From: Fen-1058 sp964398185
GTDB taxonomy: Bacteria; Chloroflexota; Anaerolineae; Fen-1058
Length of the DNA: 64,000 nucleotides
NCBI GenBank assembly: GCA_964398185.1
Contig: CAYNML010000005.1
Location: 57,174-121,173 of the forward strand
Direction of reading: 5' to 3'
The notes under the pieces were generated by a model. It saw only the letters and a program-made list of their open reading frames with translations, was not told where the DNA came from and ran no database searches. The translations under genes and the position numbers were made by a program. Shown here one piece after another: positions 42,535-50,430 of this stretch (position 1 is the stretch's first letter; each line of letters begins with the position of its first letter).

Positions 42535-43016
42535 CCCGGCCACTTACCCACCTCGACGAAGAAGGCCATGCCCACATGGTCAACGTCAGCGCCAAAGCCG
42601 ACACGCACCGCGTGGCCATCGCGCGCGGCGAGGTGCACCTGACGCCCGACACACTGAATCTCATCCTCAGCGGCGGCGTGCCCAAAGGCGATGTCTTGGC
42701 GGCAGCGCGCCTGGCGGGCATCATGGGCGCCAAGAAAACCAGCGAACTGATCCCGTTGTGCCACCCGCTGCCGTTGACCCATCTTTCCGTCGATCTCATC
42801 GGGCGCATTGAGAACGATCTCGGTATCGTCGAGATCACCGCGCGGGCGGAGACCACCGGCAAGACCGGTGTGGAGATGGAAGCGCTGACCGCCGTTTCGA
42901 TTGCGGCCCTGACCGTGTACGATATGATCAAGGCCGTGCAGCGCGATGCGCGCCTCATGCACATCCGCCTGATCGAAAAGCACGGCGGCAAAAGCGGGGA
43001 TATTGTGTTGGAATAA
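42531..43016 (+). CDS. moaC: Cyclic pyranopterin monophosphate synthase MoaC
   Basis: This 161-residue protein, second enzyme of molybdenum cofactor synthesis, converts 3',8-cyclo-GTP to cyclic pyranopterin. Family motifs are seen: THLDEEGHAHMVNV at the start, KKTSELIPLCHPLPL, TGKTGVEMEALTAVSIAALT and KHGGKSG near the end. It starts with GTG inside the stop of the glycosyltransferase gene (GTGA) and its stop overlaps the next ATG (TAATG), so the genes are translationally coupled. moaA, needed for the first step, is not in the window. Confidence 0.95.
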   Translation: MTRPLTHLDEEGHAHMVNVSAKADTHRVAIARGEVHLTPDTLNLILSGGVPKGDVLAAARLAGIMGAKKTSELIPLCHPLPLTHLSVDLIGRIENDLGIVEITARAETTGKTGVEMEALTAVSIAALTVYDMIKAVQRDARLMHIRLIEKHGGKSGDIVLE

Positions 43017-43726
43017 TGAACATTCAAGTCAAACTCTTCGCCACACTGAAAGATCGCGCCGGCAGTCCGCACGTCACGATCGATCTGCCGGATGACGCCA
43101 CGGTGTCGCTGCTGCTCGAGCGGCTGGCGGCGGCCCAACCGAAACTCGCGCCGTCGCTCGCCGCGTGCGTGGTGGCCGTCAATCAGGAATTCGCCTTCGG
43201 ATCGACGCCGATCCGATCGGGTGATGAAGTAGCGCTATTCCCGCCGGTCAGCGGTGGATCATCATTCCCTGAGATTTTTCGCGTCACCGATGGCTCGATC
43301 GATCTCAACGAACTGGCGGCATCCGTGACGCTGCCTTCCACCGGCGCAGTGTGCACCTTCACTGGAACCGTGCGCGGTGTCAGCGTCGATCACGAAACAA
43401 CGCAATTGCACTACGAAGCCTACACGCCGATGGCTGAAGCGAAGATGAAGCAGGTCGCCGCCGAAATCCGCGAGCGCTGGCCGCTGGTGCAAGGCATCGC
43501 CATCGTGCAACGGGTGGGCCGCTTGAGCGCGGGCGAATTCACGGTGCTCATCGCCGTGTCGGCGGGCCATCGCGATCAAGGCGTGTTTGAAGCGGCGCGC
43601 TACGGCATCGATCGCTTGAAAGAGATCGTGCCGGTGTGGAAGAAAGAGATCGGCCCCGGCGGGGAACAGTGGGTCGAAGGGCATTATTTGCCGACGCCAG
43701 ATGACATGAACAAGGGAGAAGCATGA
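43016..43726 (+). CDS. Fused molybdopterin synthase MoaD-MoaE
   Basis: The 236-residue protein joins the small and large subunits of molybdopterin synthase. Residues 1-81 are the ubiquitin-like MoaD part ending in PPVSGG; residues 85-236 are MoaE (VCTFTGTVRG, LHYEAYTPMAE, HRDQGVFEAARYGIDRLKEIVPVWKKE with the active-site lysines). Free MoaD needs its Gly-Gly as the C-terminus to be thiocarboxylated, so a fusion must be cleaved after SGG; this is known for the mycobacterial MoaX fusion. Here the same site is followed directly by SSFPEIFRV. Overlaps with moaC and fabF show one operon. Confidence 0.92.
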   Translation: MNIQVKLFATLKDRAGSPHVTIDLPDDATVSLLLERLAAAQPKLAPSLAACVVAVNQEFAFGSTPIRSGDEVALFPPVSGGSSFPEIFRVTDGSIDLNELAASVTLPSTGAVCTFTGTVRGVSVDHETTQLHYEAYTPMAEAKMKQVAAEIRERWPLVQGIAIVQRVGRLSAGEFTVLIAVSAGHRDQGVFEAARYGIDRLKEIVPVWKKEIGPGGEQWVEGHYLPTPDDMNKGEA

Positions 43727-44973
43727 CCGATCGAACGCGACGCGTAGTCGTCACCGGAATTGGCGCCATTAGCTGCCTCGGCCTGACGGTGGACAACATC
43801 TGGGCCAGTGCGCTGGCCGGCCAGTGCGGCCTGGACACTTTGACGGTGACCGACACGAGCCGCATCAACGTGCACATTGGCGGGCAGGCCTGGGGCTTCG
43901 ATCCGGCGAAGTACATGGATCCGCGCGAAGCCCGGCGGCGCGATCGGTTTTGCCAATTGGCCGTGGCGGCCACGCGCCTGGCGCTGGATCACTCCAGCCT
44001 GCCGCTCACGGAAGACACCGCCGACGACATCGGCTGCATTTACGGCACGGGCGCGGGCGGGTTGCAAGCCTTCGCCGAGTTTTCCAAGGTCTTCGAGCAG
44101 GAAGGCAGCCGCAAGCTGCACCCCTTTGCCGTGCCCATGGTGTTGAATGATGCCGCCTCGGCCGCCATCGCCATCGACTGGAATTTGCGCGGTCCCAACA
44201 TCACGCCGGTTTCGGCCTGCGCAGCCGGCGCCGACGCCATCGGCCTGGCCTATCGCTTGATTCAGATCGGCGATGCGCGCGCCGTGGTCACCGGCGGCAC
44301 CGAAATGCCGTTCAATCCGCTGCCCATGGCGGCCTTCGATCGACTGGGCGCGATGAGCCGCGACAACGATCATCCCAAGACGGCCTGCCGCCCGTTCGAC
44401 AAGAACCGCGACGGGCTGGTGATGGGCGAAGGGGCGGCTACGCTCATTCTGGAAGAACTCGCATTCGCCCAGGCGCGCGGCGCCCACATCCTGGCCGAGA
44501 TCGTGGGCTATGGCTGCACGTCCGATGCCTTCCACGTCACCGCGCCCGCCGAGAACGGCATCGGCGCGGCCAAGGCGATGCAGCGCGCCCTGCGCGACGC
44601 GGACCTGACGCCCGCCGATATCGACTGGATCAGCCCGCATGCCACGTCGACGCCGCTGAACGACAAGTTCGAGACCGCCGCCATCAAGCGCGTCTTCGGC
44701 GAGCGCGCGTATCAAATTCCCATCAGCGGCACCAAGGCCATGACGGGGCACATGATGGCGGCCACCGGCGCACTGGAAGCGATCTTCGGCATTAAAGCGA
44801 TCGAGACGGGCTGGGTGCCGCCGACGATCAATCGCAACACACCCGATCCGGAATGTGATCTGGACTACGTGACCGAGGGCGCGCGGCAGGTGACGGTGAA
44901 CACCTTCATGACCAACGCCTTCGGCTTTGGCGGACACAACGCCGTGCTCATTTTCAAACGCTACCCCAGCTAA
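43723..44973 (+). CDS. fabF: 3-oxoacyl-ACP synthase II (FabF type)
   Basis: This 416-residue condensing enzyme of fatty-acid elongation has the catalytic cysteine in VSACAAGADAI, first histidine in PHATSTPLND, second in TGHMMAATGALE, and the glycine-rich end FGFGGHNAVLIFKR. The residue before the first histidine is proline (PHAT) where most FabF have AHGT, a minor change. It overlaps moaDE by ATGA, an unusual partner for a fatty-acid gene; no acpP, fabD or fabG is nearby, so it may be a second, specialised KAS II rather than the housekeeping copy. Confidence 0.9.
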   Translation: MTDRTRRVVVTGIGAISCLGLTVDNIWASALAGQCGLDTLTVTDTSRINVHIGGQAWGFDPAKYMDPREARRRDRFCQLAVAATRLALDHSSLPLTEDTADDIGCIYGTGAGGLQAFAEFSKVFEQEGSRKLHPFAVPMVLNDAASAAIAIDWNLRGPNITPVSACAAGADAIGLAYRLIQIGDARAVVTGGTEMPFNPLPMAAFDRLGAMSRDNDHPKTACRPFDKNRDGLVMGEGAATLILEELAFAQARGAHILAEIVGYGCTSDAFHVTAPAENGIGAAKAMQRALRDADLTPADIDWISPHATSTPLNDKFETAAIKRVFGERAYQIPISGTKAMTGHMMAATGALEAIFGIKAIETGWVPPTINRNTPDPECDLDYVTEGARQVTVNTFMTNAFGFGGHNAVLIFKRYPS

Positions 44974-44983
44974 TCCATTCCGT

Positions 44984-45025
44984 TTTACGTTTTACGCTTT
45001 ACGTTTTACGCTTTACGCTTTACGC
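44984..45025. repeat. Heptamer microsatellite (TTTACGY)x6
   Basis: Six exact 7-base units alternating TTTACGT and TTTACGC fill the fabF-rnc gap. One or two more units occur just after rnc (45722-45735). Confidence 0.85.
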
Positions 45026-45038
45026 CTTATTGACTATC

Positions 45039-45719
45039 ATGGCTCTACCGACCTTCAAGAATCCAGCTTTACTCACGCGCGCCCTGACGCACCGCTCGTA
45101 TCTGAACGAACATCCCGAAGTAGAGCCGGAAGACAACGAGCGCTTGGAATTTCTGGGCGATGCGGTGCTCGATTTTGTCGTGGGCAACTGGCTTTTCCGG
45201 CAGTATCCTGATTTTGCGGAAGGGCGGCTCACCTCCATCCGATCGGCTTTGGTGCGCGCCGAGAAGCTCAGCGAATTGGCGAACCGCATCGAGCTGGGCG
45301 ATCACCTGCGGCTGGGTCGAGGCGAAGCGGGCAGCGGCGGCCGGACGCGCCAGACCTTGCTGGCCGATGCATTTGAAGCCGTTATCGGGGCGCTGTATCT
45401 GGATCAGGGCCTGCGCGCGGTGCAGCGCTGGTTGACGCCGTTGATCAAAAAGGAAGTTGAGACTATCATTGCTGCGCAGGGCGATCGGGATGCAAAGAGC
45501 GCGCTGCAGGAATGGAGTCAGGCGCTGCGCCACATCACGCCGCACTATCGCACCATCGGCGAAGCGGGTCCCGATCATGCCAAAGTATTCACCGTGGCGG
45601 TGTTCATCGGCAGCGAAGAAGCCGGGCGCGGCGAGGGTCTCAGCAAACAGATCGCCGCACAGGCCGCCGCCGCTGATGCGTTGCAAAAGTTGATTATCAC
45701 CAGCGACACTGCAACCTAA
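45039..45719 (+). CDS. rnc: Ribonuclease III
   Basis: This 226-residue enzyme cleaves double-stranded RNA, including rRNA precursors. The catalytic domain (1-145) has the signature NERLEFLGDAVLDFVV with the metal-binding acidic residues, and a second acidic site in LLADAFEAVIGALYLD. The dsRNA-binding domain (155-224) has AKSALQEWSQ and GLSKQIAAQAAAADALQKL. I chose ATG 45039; TTG 45030 is also in frame. Lacking a good ribosome site, it may be expressed from the fabF transcript across the heptamer repeat. Confidence 0.93.
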   Translation: MALPTFKNPALLTRALTHRSYLNEHPEVEPEDNERLEFLGDAVLDFVVGNWLFRQYPDFAEGRLTSIRSALVRAEKLSELANRIELGDHLRLGRGEAGSGGRTRQTLLADAFEAVIGALYLDQGLRAVQRWLTPLIKKEVETIIAAQGDRDAKSALQEWSQALRHITPHYRTIGEAGPDHAKVFTVAVFIGSEEAGRGEGLSKQIAAQAAAADALQKLIITSDTAT

Positions 45720-45802
45720 TTACGTTTTACGCTTCACGCAGTACCAGCACTCAGCAGAACTCTCGAACACCCAGGGTCAATCACCACCAACGGATAAAGA
45801 TC

Positions 45803-47218
45803 ATGTGGCACACCTACTACACCCCCACTACGTTAGCAGACACGCTGCGCCTGCTGGCACAGCACGGCACAGAGGCGCGCATCATCGCGGGCGGCACCGA
45901 CCTCTTGATCGAGTTGGAGCGCAAGATCCGATCGCCGCAAGTGCTCATCGACATCTCGCACATCCCCGGCCTCGATCGCATCGAGTTGAAGAAAGGCGGG
46001 TTCCACCTGGGGCCGCTGGTCACGCACAATCAAGTGGTGGCCTCGCCGGAACTGGTAGCGCACGCCTATCCGCTGGCGCGCGCGTGTTGGGAGGTGGGCG
46101 CGCCGCAGATTCGCAATCGCGGCACCATTGCGGGCAACCTGATCACCGCCTCGCCCGCCAACGACACCATCGCCCCGCTGCGTGCTATGAATGCGACGGT
46201 GACGCTGCAATCGGTGCGCGGCCTGCGCACACTGCCCCTGCACGATTTTTACAAGGGCGTGCGCAAGACGGTGATGGCCGACGACGAGCTGCTGGTAGAC
46301 ATTTATTTCCCCGCACTGACTGAGGAAGAGCACGGCACGTTCATCAAGCTGGGCCTGCGCCGCGCGCAGGCGATTTCGGTGGTGAATGCTGCCGCGATCC
46401 TGGAACTGCACCGCGACGCGATTGTGAAGGCGCGCCTGGCCTTCGGCTCGGTGGCCCCCACGATCGTGCGCGCCCCCGAGGTGGAACAGTACCTCGTCGG
46501 CAAATCGCTGACCGATGAGGTGATCCAGCAAGCGGGCGAGTTGGCGAAGAGCGCCGCTAAGCCCATCGACGATGTGCGCGGCGGCGCCGACTATCGCGTG
46601 GAGATGCTGCGCGTGTTGACGATGCGCGCTCTGCGCCAGATCCGCGACGGGGCCGAGCGCGCCGATTGGCCGGAGCAGCCCGCGTTGTTGTGGGGCAAGA
46701 GCAACGGCCACTTCCCCGCGTGGCCCGAGCCGCAGATCATCACACATCATCAGGACGGGCACGAAACAATCGAGACGACGATCAATGGAAGGCGTTATTC
46801 GATCCGCGGCGCGAACGACAAGACGCTGTTACGGATGCTACGCGAGGACGCGGGCTTGATCGGCACGAAAGAGGGCTGCGCTGAAGGTGAATGCGGCGCG
46901 TGTACCGTCTTCCTCGACGGCATCGCGGTGATGGCGTGCATGGTGGCCGCGCCGCGCGCGCATGGGGCGCACATCGAAACGGTCGAGGGGCTGGCCCACG
47001 ACGGCCAACTGCATCCCGTGCAGGATGCCTTCGTCAAGCACAACGCCGTGCAGTGCGGCTACTGCACGCCAGGCTTCGTCATGGCCGGCGCAAGCCTGCT
47101 CGAAGAGATTCCGCATCCCACGGATTACCAGATCCAGCAGAGCATCAGCGGCAACCTGTGCCGCTGCACCGGCTACTACAACATCGTCACCGCTATCCGT
47201 GAAGCAGCAGAAAACTAA
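45803..47218 (+). CDS. Molybdenum hydroxylase FAD subunit fused to 2Fe-2S subunit
   Basis: This 471-residue protein belongs to the xanthine dehydrogenase/CO dehydrogenase family. Residues 1-290 are the FAD-binding medium subunit (CoxM type: AGGTDLLIELE, then IRNRGTIAGNLITASPANDT). Residues 320-471 are the small iron-sulfur subunit (CoxS type): GCAEGECGACTVFLDG binds the first 2Fe-2S cluster, QCGYCTPGFVMAG and NLCRCTGYYNIV the second. In bacterial XdhA fusions the iron-sulfur part comes first; here it is last. The molybdopterin-bearing large subunit is not in the window, although moaC and moaDE lie 3 kb away. The substrate is therefore unknown. Confidence 0.9.
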   Translation: MWHTYYTPTTLADTLRLLAQHGTEARIIAGGTDLLIELERKIRSPQVLIDISHIPGLDRIELKKGGFHLGPLVTHNQVVASPELVAHAYPLARACWEVGAPQIRNRGTIAGNLITASPANDTIAPLRAMNATVTLQSVRGLRTLPLHDFYKGVRKTVMADDELLVDIYFPALTEEEHGTFIKLGLRRAQAISVVNAAAILELHRDAIVKARLAFGSVAPTIVRAPEVEQYLVGKSLTDEVIQQAGELAKSAAKPIDDVRGGADYRVEMLRVLTMRALRQIRDGAERADWPEQPALLWGKSNGHFPAWPEPQIITHHQDGHETIETTINGRRYSIRGANDKTLLRMLREDAGLIGTKEGCAEGECGACTVFLDGIAVMACMVAAPRAHGAHIETVEGLAHDGQLHPVQDAFVKHNAVQCGYCTPGFVMAGASLLEEIPHPTDYQIQQSISGNLCRCTGYYNIVTAIREAAEN

Positions 47219-47224
47219 ACATTC

Positions 47225-47299
47225 GGACACAGATTTCACAGATGCACACAGATTCTGATTCAATTTCCAATCTGTGTGCATCTGTGTTTATCCGTGTCC
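47225..47299. repeat. Imperfect inverted repeat built of CTGTGT/ACACAG motifs
   Basis: The left arm 47225-47254 (GGACACAGATTTCACAGATG...) is the reverse complement, with small gaps, of the right arm 47269-47299 (...CATCTGTGTTTATCCGTGTCC). A further copy of the right arm follows the next gene. Confidence 0.85.
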
Positions 47300-47328
47300 C
47301 AATAACAATTTCCTTTTGAGGAGGAAGC

Positions 47329-47748
47329 ATGGCTGACGGCAAGCACGCGGATATTACCGGGAAGGTGATTGGGGCGTTTTTCAAAGTCTACAACACGTTG
47401 GGCTATGGTTTCAACGAGAAGGTCTACGAAAACGCGTTAGCGATTGAACTCCGCAAGGCCGGGCTAAAGGCCGTGAAGCAGCAAGAGATTGTGGTTTTCT
47501 ACGACGGCGAAGACGTTGGCGACTATCGTGCAGACATCATCGTGAATGATGTAGTCATTGTAGAACTCAAAGCCGCGCGAGAACTGGCCGAAGAGCACGA
47601 GGCGCAATTGCTCAACTATCTCAAGGCCACGACCATCGAAGTCGGCCTGCTGCTCAATTTCGGCGTTAAAGCCGAACACAAACGTAAAGTCTACGACACC
47701 GATCGCAAAGGCTCGCTGAGCTGGATCGCCCCTCAACCTGCCGCATAA
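47329..47748 (+). CDS. GxxExxY family protein (PD-(D/E)XK nuclease fold)
   Basis: This 139-residue protein has a strong ribosome site (GAGGAGG) before ATG 47329. The family name motif is present as GYGFNEKVYENAL (G..E..Y). The nuclease-like core has YRADIIVND and VIVELKAA, matching the D...ExK pattern of PDDEXK_3 proteins, then EEHEAQLLNYLK. Function of the family is not established; members are often found in small repeat-flanked cassettes. Here CTGTGT repeats lie on both sides, which suggests acquisition as a mobile unit. Confidence 0.85.
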   Translation: MADGKHADITGKVIGAFFKVYNTLGYGFNEKVYENALAIELRKAGLKAVKQQEIVVFYDGEDVGDYRADIIVNDVVIVELKAARELAEEHEAQLLNYLKATTIEVGLLLNFGVKAEHKRKVYDTDRKGSLSWIAPQPAA

Positions 47749-47778
47749 AATCTGTGTCATCTGTGTATATCTGTGTCC
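47749..47778. repeat. CTGTGT repeat, direct copy of 47269-47299
   Basis: It has the same order as the right arm upstream of the GxxExxY gene (AATCTGTGT, CATCTGTGT, TATCTGTGTCC), so the gene is bracketed by direct copies. Its last GTG is the start codon of the prenyltransferase. Confidence 0.8.
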
Positions 47779-48669
47779 GATATTAAACAACCTCAAGGCT
47801 GGAAGATTTGGTGGCTGGCGGCGCGACCTCGCACGTGGCCGGCCGCGATTGTGCCTGTGCTCGTCGGGAGCGCCATTGCCGCGCGCTCAGGGCAGTTTCA
47901 GGTGCTGCCCTTTCTCGCCGCGCTGCTGGCCTCGCTGTTGATCCAGATCGGCACCAACTATGCCAACGATCTCTTCGATTATCTCAAGGGCGCCGATCGG
48001 CAGCGGCAGGGACCGACGCGCGCCGTGCAAAGCGGGCTGGTCACACCGCGACAAATGCGCCACGCCGTGATCGTCGTCTTTGGATCAGCGGCGCTGCTAG
48101 GCGTGTATCTGATCTTCGTCGGCGGCTGGCCAATTGCCCTCATCGGCATATTGTCGATCCTGGCAGGCATCGCGTACACCGGAGGGCCGTATCCGCTGGC
48201 CTATCACGGCCTCGGGGATCTCTTTGCGTTTCTGTTCTTCGGCGTCATCGCGGTGATGGGCACGGCTTACATCTTCACACACGAATTCACCGCGCAATCG
48301 TTCATCGCTTCGCTGCCGGTGGCGCTGCTGGTCACAGCCATTATCGTCGTCAACAATCTGCGCGATATTCCTACCGATGCTGCTGCGGGCAAACGCACCT
48401 TCGCCGTGCTGATTGGCGATCGCAACACGCGCTACGAGTACACAATCTGCGTGCTGGGGGCGTATATGTTCCCGATCGTTTTAGCGGCGCTCACCGGATC
48501 GATCGGGTGGTGGTGGCTGCCGTTCCTCACCCTGCCGCTGGCGATCCAATTGATCCGCACGGTGCTGAGGGGACTGTCAGGGCCGGGGCTTAATCGGGTC
48601 TTGGGGCAGACCGCGCAGCTGCATCTGTGGTTCGGCCTCGCGTTGTCGATCAGCATCCTGCTGAGTTGA
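47773..48669 (+). CDS. menA: UbiA-family prenyltransferase, MenA type
   Basis: This 298-residue protein has about eight or nine membrane helices. First aspartate motif: NYANDLFDYLKGAD; second: NNLRDIPTDAAAGKRTFAVLIG. This pair and GPTRAVQSGLVT are typical of 1,4-dihydroxy-2-naphthoate polyprenyltransferase, which attaches the isoprenoid tail in menaquinone synthesis. The N-terminus (WWLAARPRTWPAAIVPV) is also typical of MenA. GTG 47773 is the only start that includes the full N-terminus, and it lies within the CTGTGT repeat, so the repeat has replaced the original upstream region. No other men genes are near. Confidence 0.85.
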   Translation: MSDIKQPQGWKIWWLAARPRTWPAAIVPVLVGSAIAARSGQFQVLPFLAALLASLLIQIGTNYANDLFDYLKGADRQRQGPTRAVQSGLVTPRQMRHAVIVVFGSAALLGVYLIFVGGWPIALIGILSILAGIAYTGGPYPLAYHGLGDLFAFLFFGVIAVMGTAYIFTHEFTAQSFIASLPVALLVTAIIVVNNLRDIPTDAAAGKRTFAVLIGDRNTRYEYTICVLGAYMFPIVLAALTGSIGWWWLPFLTLPLAIQLIRTVLRGLSGPGLNRVLGQTAQLHLWFGLALSISILLS

Positions 48670-48833
48670 ATCCTCGTCCTTTAGTTTCCGGTTTGAAGTT
48701 CGTCGCTGCTTTCTCACCACTGCCGCCGCGAAATTTCGCGCCACTACGTAGTTCTACGTATTTACAAACAACCCCGACCTGCTGTATAAACAGGTTGCAC
48801 TTCGTCACAGACTCCCTGGCTTTGCGAGGCACG

Positions 48834-49211
48834 ATGCGCACCCTCTGTCGCTTGATCTTTTGCGGATTGGCGCTTATTTCCTTCGCCGTGTTCATCGTCA
48901 ATAATCTGACTGCCTTCCTCAACAACAGACACGCGATTGAGTTTGTGATTGACACGGCGCTGGTCACAGCCGGGCTGCTGGCGCTGATCTGGCTGGCCCA
49001 ACGACTGTGGCAGGCACGCGACCTGATCGGACGCATCATCTTCGCCCTGTTGATTGTCCTGGCAATCATCCTGATCGCGATGATCCCTGAGTTGCAGCAA
49101 TGGGCGCTGAGTTGCCTAAACGTACTCATCAAACAACCCCTGGTGGTCACGGTGCTGTGCCTGATCATGTGCGCCCTGTGCTGCACGCGACCTGGCCAGC
49201 AAGCCTCCTAG
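48834..49211 (+). CDS. Small hypothetical membrane protein
   Basis: This 125-residue protein has three to four hydrophobic helices (about 5-25, 37-58, 65-85, 98-117), separated by short polar turns and ending in CCTRPGQQAS. I do not recognise it. The frame is open upstream to 48627, but ATG 48834 has GAGG five bases before it and begins right at the first helix. A strong terminator (49241-49268) follows. The preceding 48670-48833 holds no other gene. Moderate confidence that it is translated. Confidence 0.5.
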   Translation: MRTLCRLIFCGLALISFAVFIVNNLTAFLNNRHAIEFVIDTALVTAGLLALIWLAQRLWQARDLIGRIIFALLIVLAIILIAMIPELQQWALSCLNVLIKQPLVVTVLCLIMCALCCTRPGQQAS

Positions 49212-49240
49212 CCGGTTGGTCAGCCATTTCAGCCAATGCA

Positions 49241-49268
49241 AAAACGCGAGCCACAGTGCTCGCGTTTT
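49241..49268. terminator. Bidirectional intrinsic terminator
   Basis: AAAACGCGAGC - CACAGT - GCTCGCGTTTT, an 11-bp perfect stem with A and T ends. It serves the tRNA gene on the minus strand and the membrane-protein gene on the plus strand. Confidence 0.88.
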
Positions 49269-49275
49269 CCGAAGG

Positions 49276-49347
49276 TACCCCTGGTGAGAATCGAACTCAC
49301 GCCACCGGCTCCGGAGGCCGGTGCTCTATCCGCTGAGCTACAGGGGC
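49276..49347 (-). tRNA. tRNA-Arg (anticodon CCG)
   Basis: This 72-base cloverleaf has acceptor GCCCCTG/CAGGGGT (with one G-U), D arm GCTC...GAGC, anticodon stem CCGGC/GCCGG with loop CTCCGGA giving anticodon CCG (reads CGG), and T arm GTGAG-TTCGATT-CTCAC. The CCA end is not encoded (the next bases read CCT). It has its own promoter and terminator. A restriction-modification island starts just beyond it. Confidence 0.95.
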
Positions 49348-49376
49348 GTCGCTGCGTTGGATAAACCAACGGCGCT

Positions 49377-49405
49377 AGTTTACCACAGGCGTGGGGAGTG
49401 CGCAA
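49377..49405 (-). promoter_or_regulatory. Promoter of tRNA-Arg
   Basis: The minus strand has TTGCGC (49400-49405), 17 bases, then TAAACT (49377-49382), 30 bases before the tRNA 5' end. Confidence 0.65.
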
Positions 49406-49410
49406 TGAAC

Positions 49411-49440
49411 TTGACCCCCGCTTTCATTCTGCGCTATACT
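49411..49440 (+). promoter_or_regulatory. Promoter of the restriction-modification genes
   Basis: TTGACC (49411-49416), 18 bases, TATACT (49435-49440). It is back-to-back with the tRNA-Arg promoter, with only five bases between the two -35 elements. Confidence 0.65.
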
Positions 49441-49484
49441 TGCCGCCGTAGAACTGTTTGAAACCGTGAGGGGAGTCATGGGCA

Positions 49485-50428
49485 ATGCCGGTTAATGCTG
49501 ACAAGCCGCACCTTTGGAAAGCCGATGTTGCGCAATCAGTTGATTTTTACAACAACTGGTTTATGCGCTTTGCACCAAAGACTTATCGCACCACGCGCGT
49601 TACAACAACGCTGCAGGTAAAGGCGGCTTTGGAGCGCACGACAAACCTGACGGATATTTCGCCTTCGGTTTTGAAGGGTGATCCAGCCATTTTGCCCATT
49701 CTACGCATGGTAACTGCTCCACCATTGGCACGGGATCGACTGATTGGCCTAGCAGACGTTTCGTCTAATCTGGTGAAAAGCATGGAGATCGATCAGCGGC
49801 GGCCGCCACACTTGAAGCCGATCTTCAAAAGATTGGCCGGATCATCAAACGCTTGATAGATCAAGACCTTTTTCCGTGGCTGGCGGCCAAACAAAAGCCA
49901 GCAGCAATTGAGATTGAACGCGCAGCCACAATCGTGGCCGATCGGTTGTGCGGCGCAATGGCCGATCCCATCATTCGCAACGCGCAAGAGCAGCGACAGC
50001 TCAAGGCATTGAAAAGCTGGCTGGAGGATCGAGGTTATATTCAACTGCGCGCTTACCAGGGAGACTTTAACGAGCTGCCGCCAGGTCACTTTGTATTTCG
50101 CTTGAACGTGCCGGTGACGCAAGGCAACGCGACGCGAACCGTCAACATCCCGATCGATGCGGTGATCAGGCCGCATGCTGCACAATCCGGTGATTGGCCG
50201 CTGTTGATTGAAGGAAAGTCGGCGGGCGATTACACCAACACGAATAAGCGCCGCAAAGAAGAAGCCACAAAAATCAAACAGTTGACAGACAGCTACGGCC
50301 CTGGCATCCGCTTCGTGCTATTTTTGTGCGGTTATTTCGATAGCGGCTATTTGGGCTACGAAGCCGCCGAAGGTATCGATTGGGTGTGGGAACATCGCAT
50401 GGCTGATTTAGCGGAGTTTGGGCTATAA
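49485..50428 (+). pseudogene. XamI-like type II restriction endonuclease, broken by a frameshift
   Basis: Two ORFs in different frames together form one protein of the XamI family (known member recognises GTCGAC). The first (49485-49856) has HLWKADVAQSVDFYNNWF, MRFAPKTYRTTRV and PPLARDRLIGLADVS. The second frame picks up at about 49802 (ATLEADLQKIGRIIKRLIDQ) and continues to 50428 with VADRLCGAMADPIIRNAQEQ, LIEGKSAGDYTN and GYFDSGYLGYEAAEGIDWVW. The break lies in the GC stretch CGGCGGCCGCC (49797-49807) and is repaired by adding one base. Family assignment is from memory of the family. Either the endonuclease is inactive, or the sequence has a one-base error here. The cognate methylase follows after two bases. 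Confidence 0.75.
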
Positions 50429-50430
50429 AC

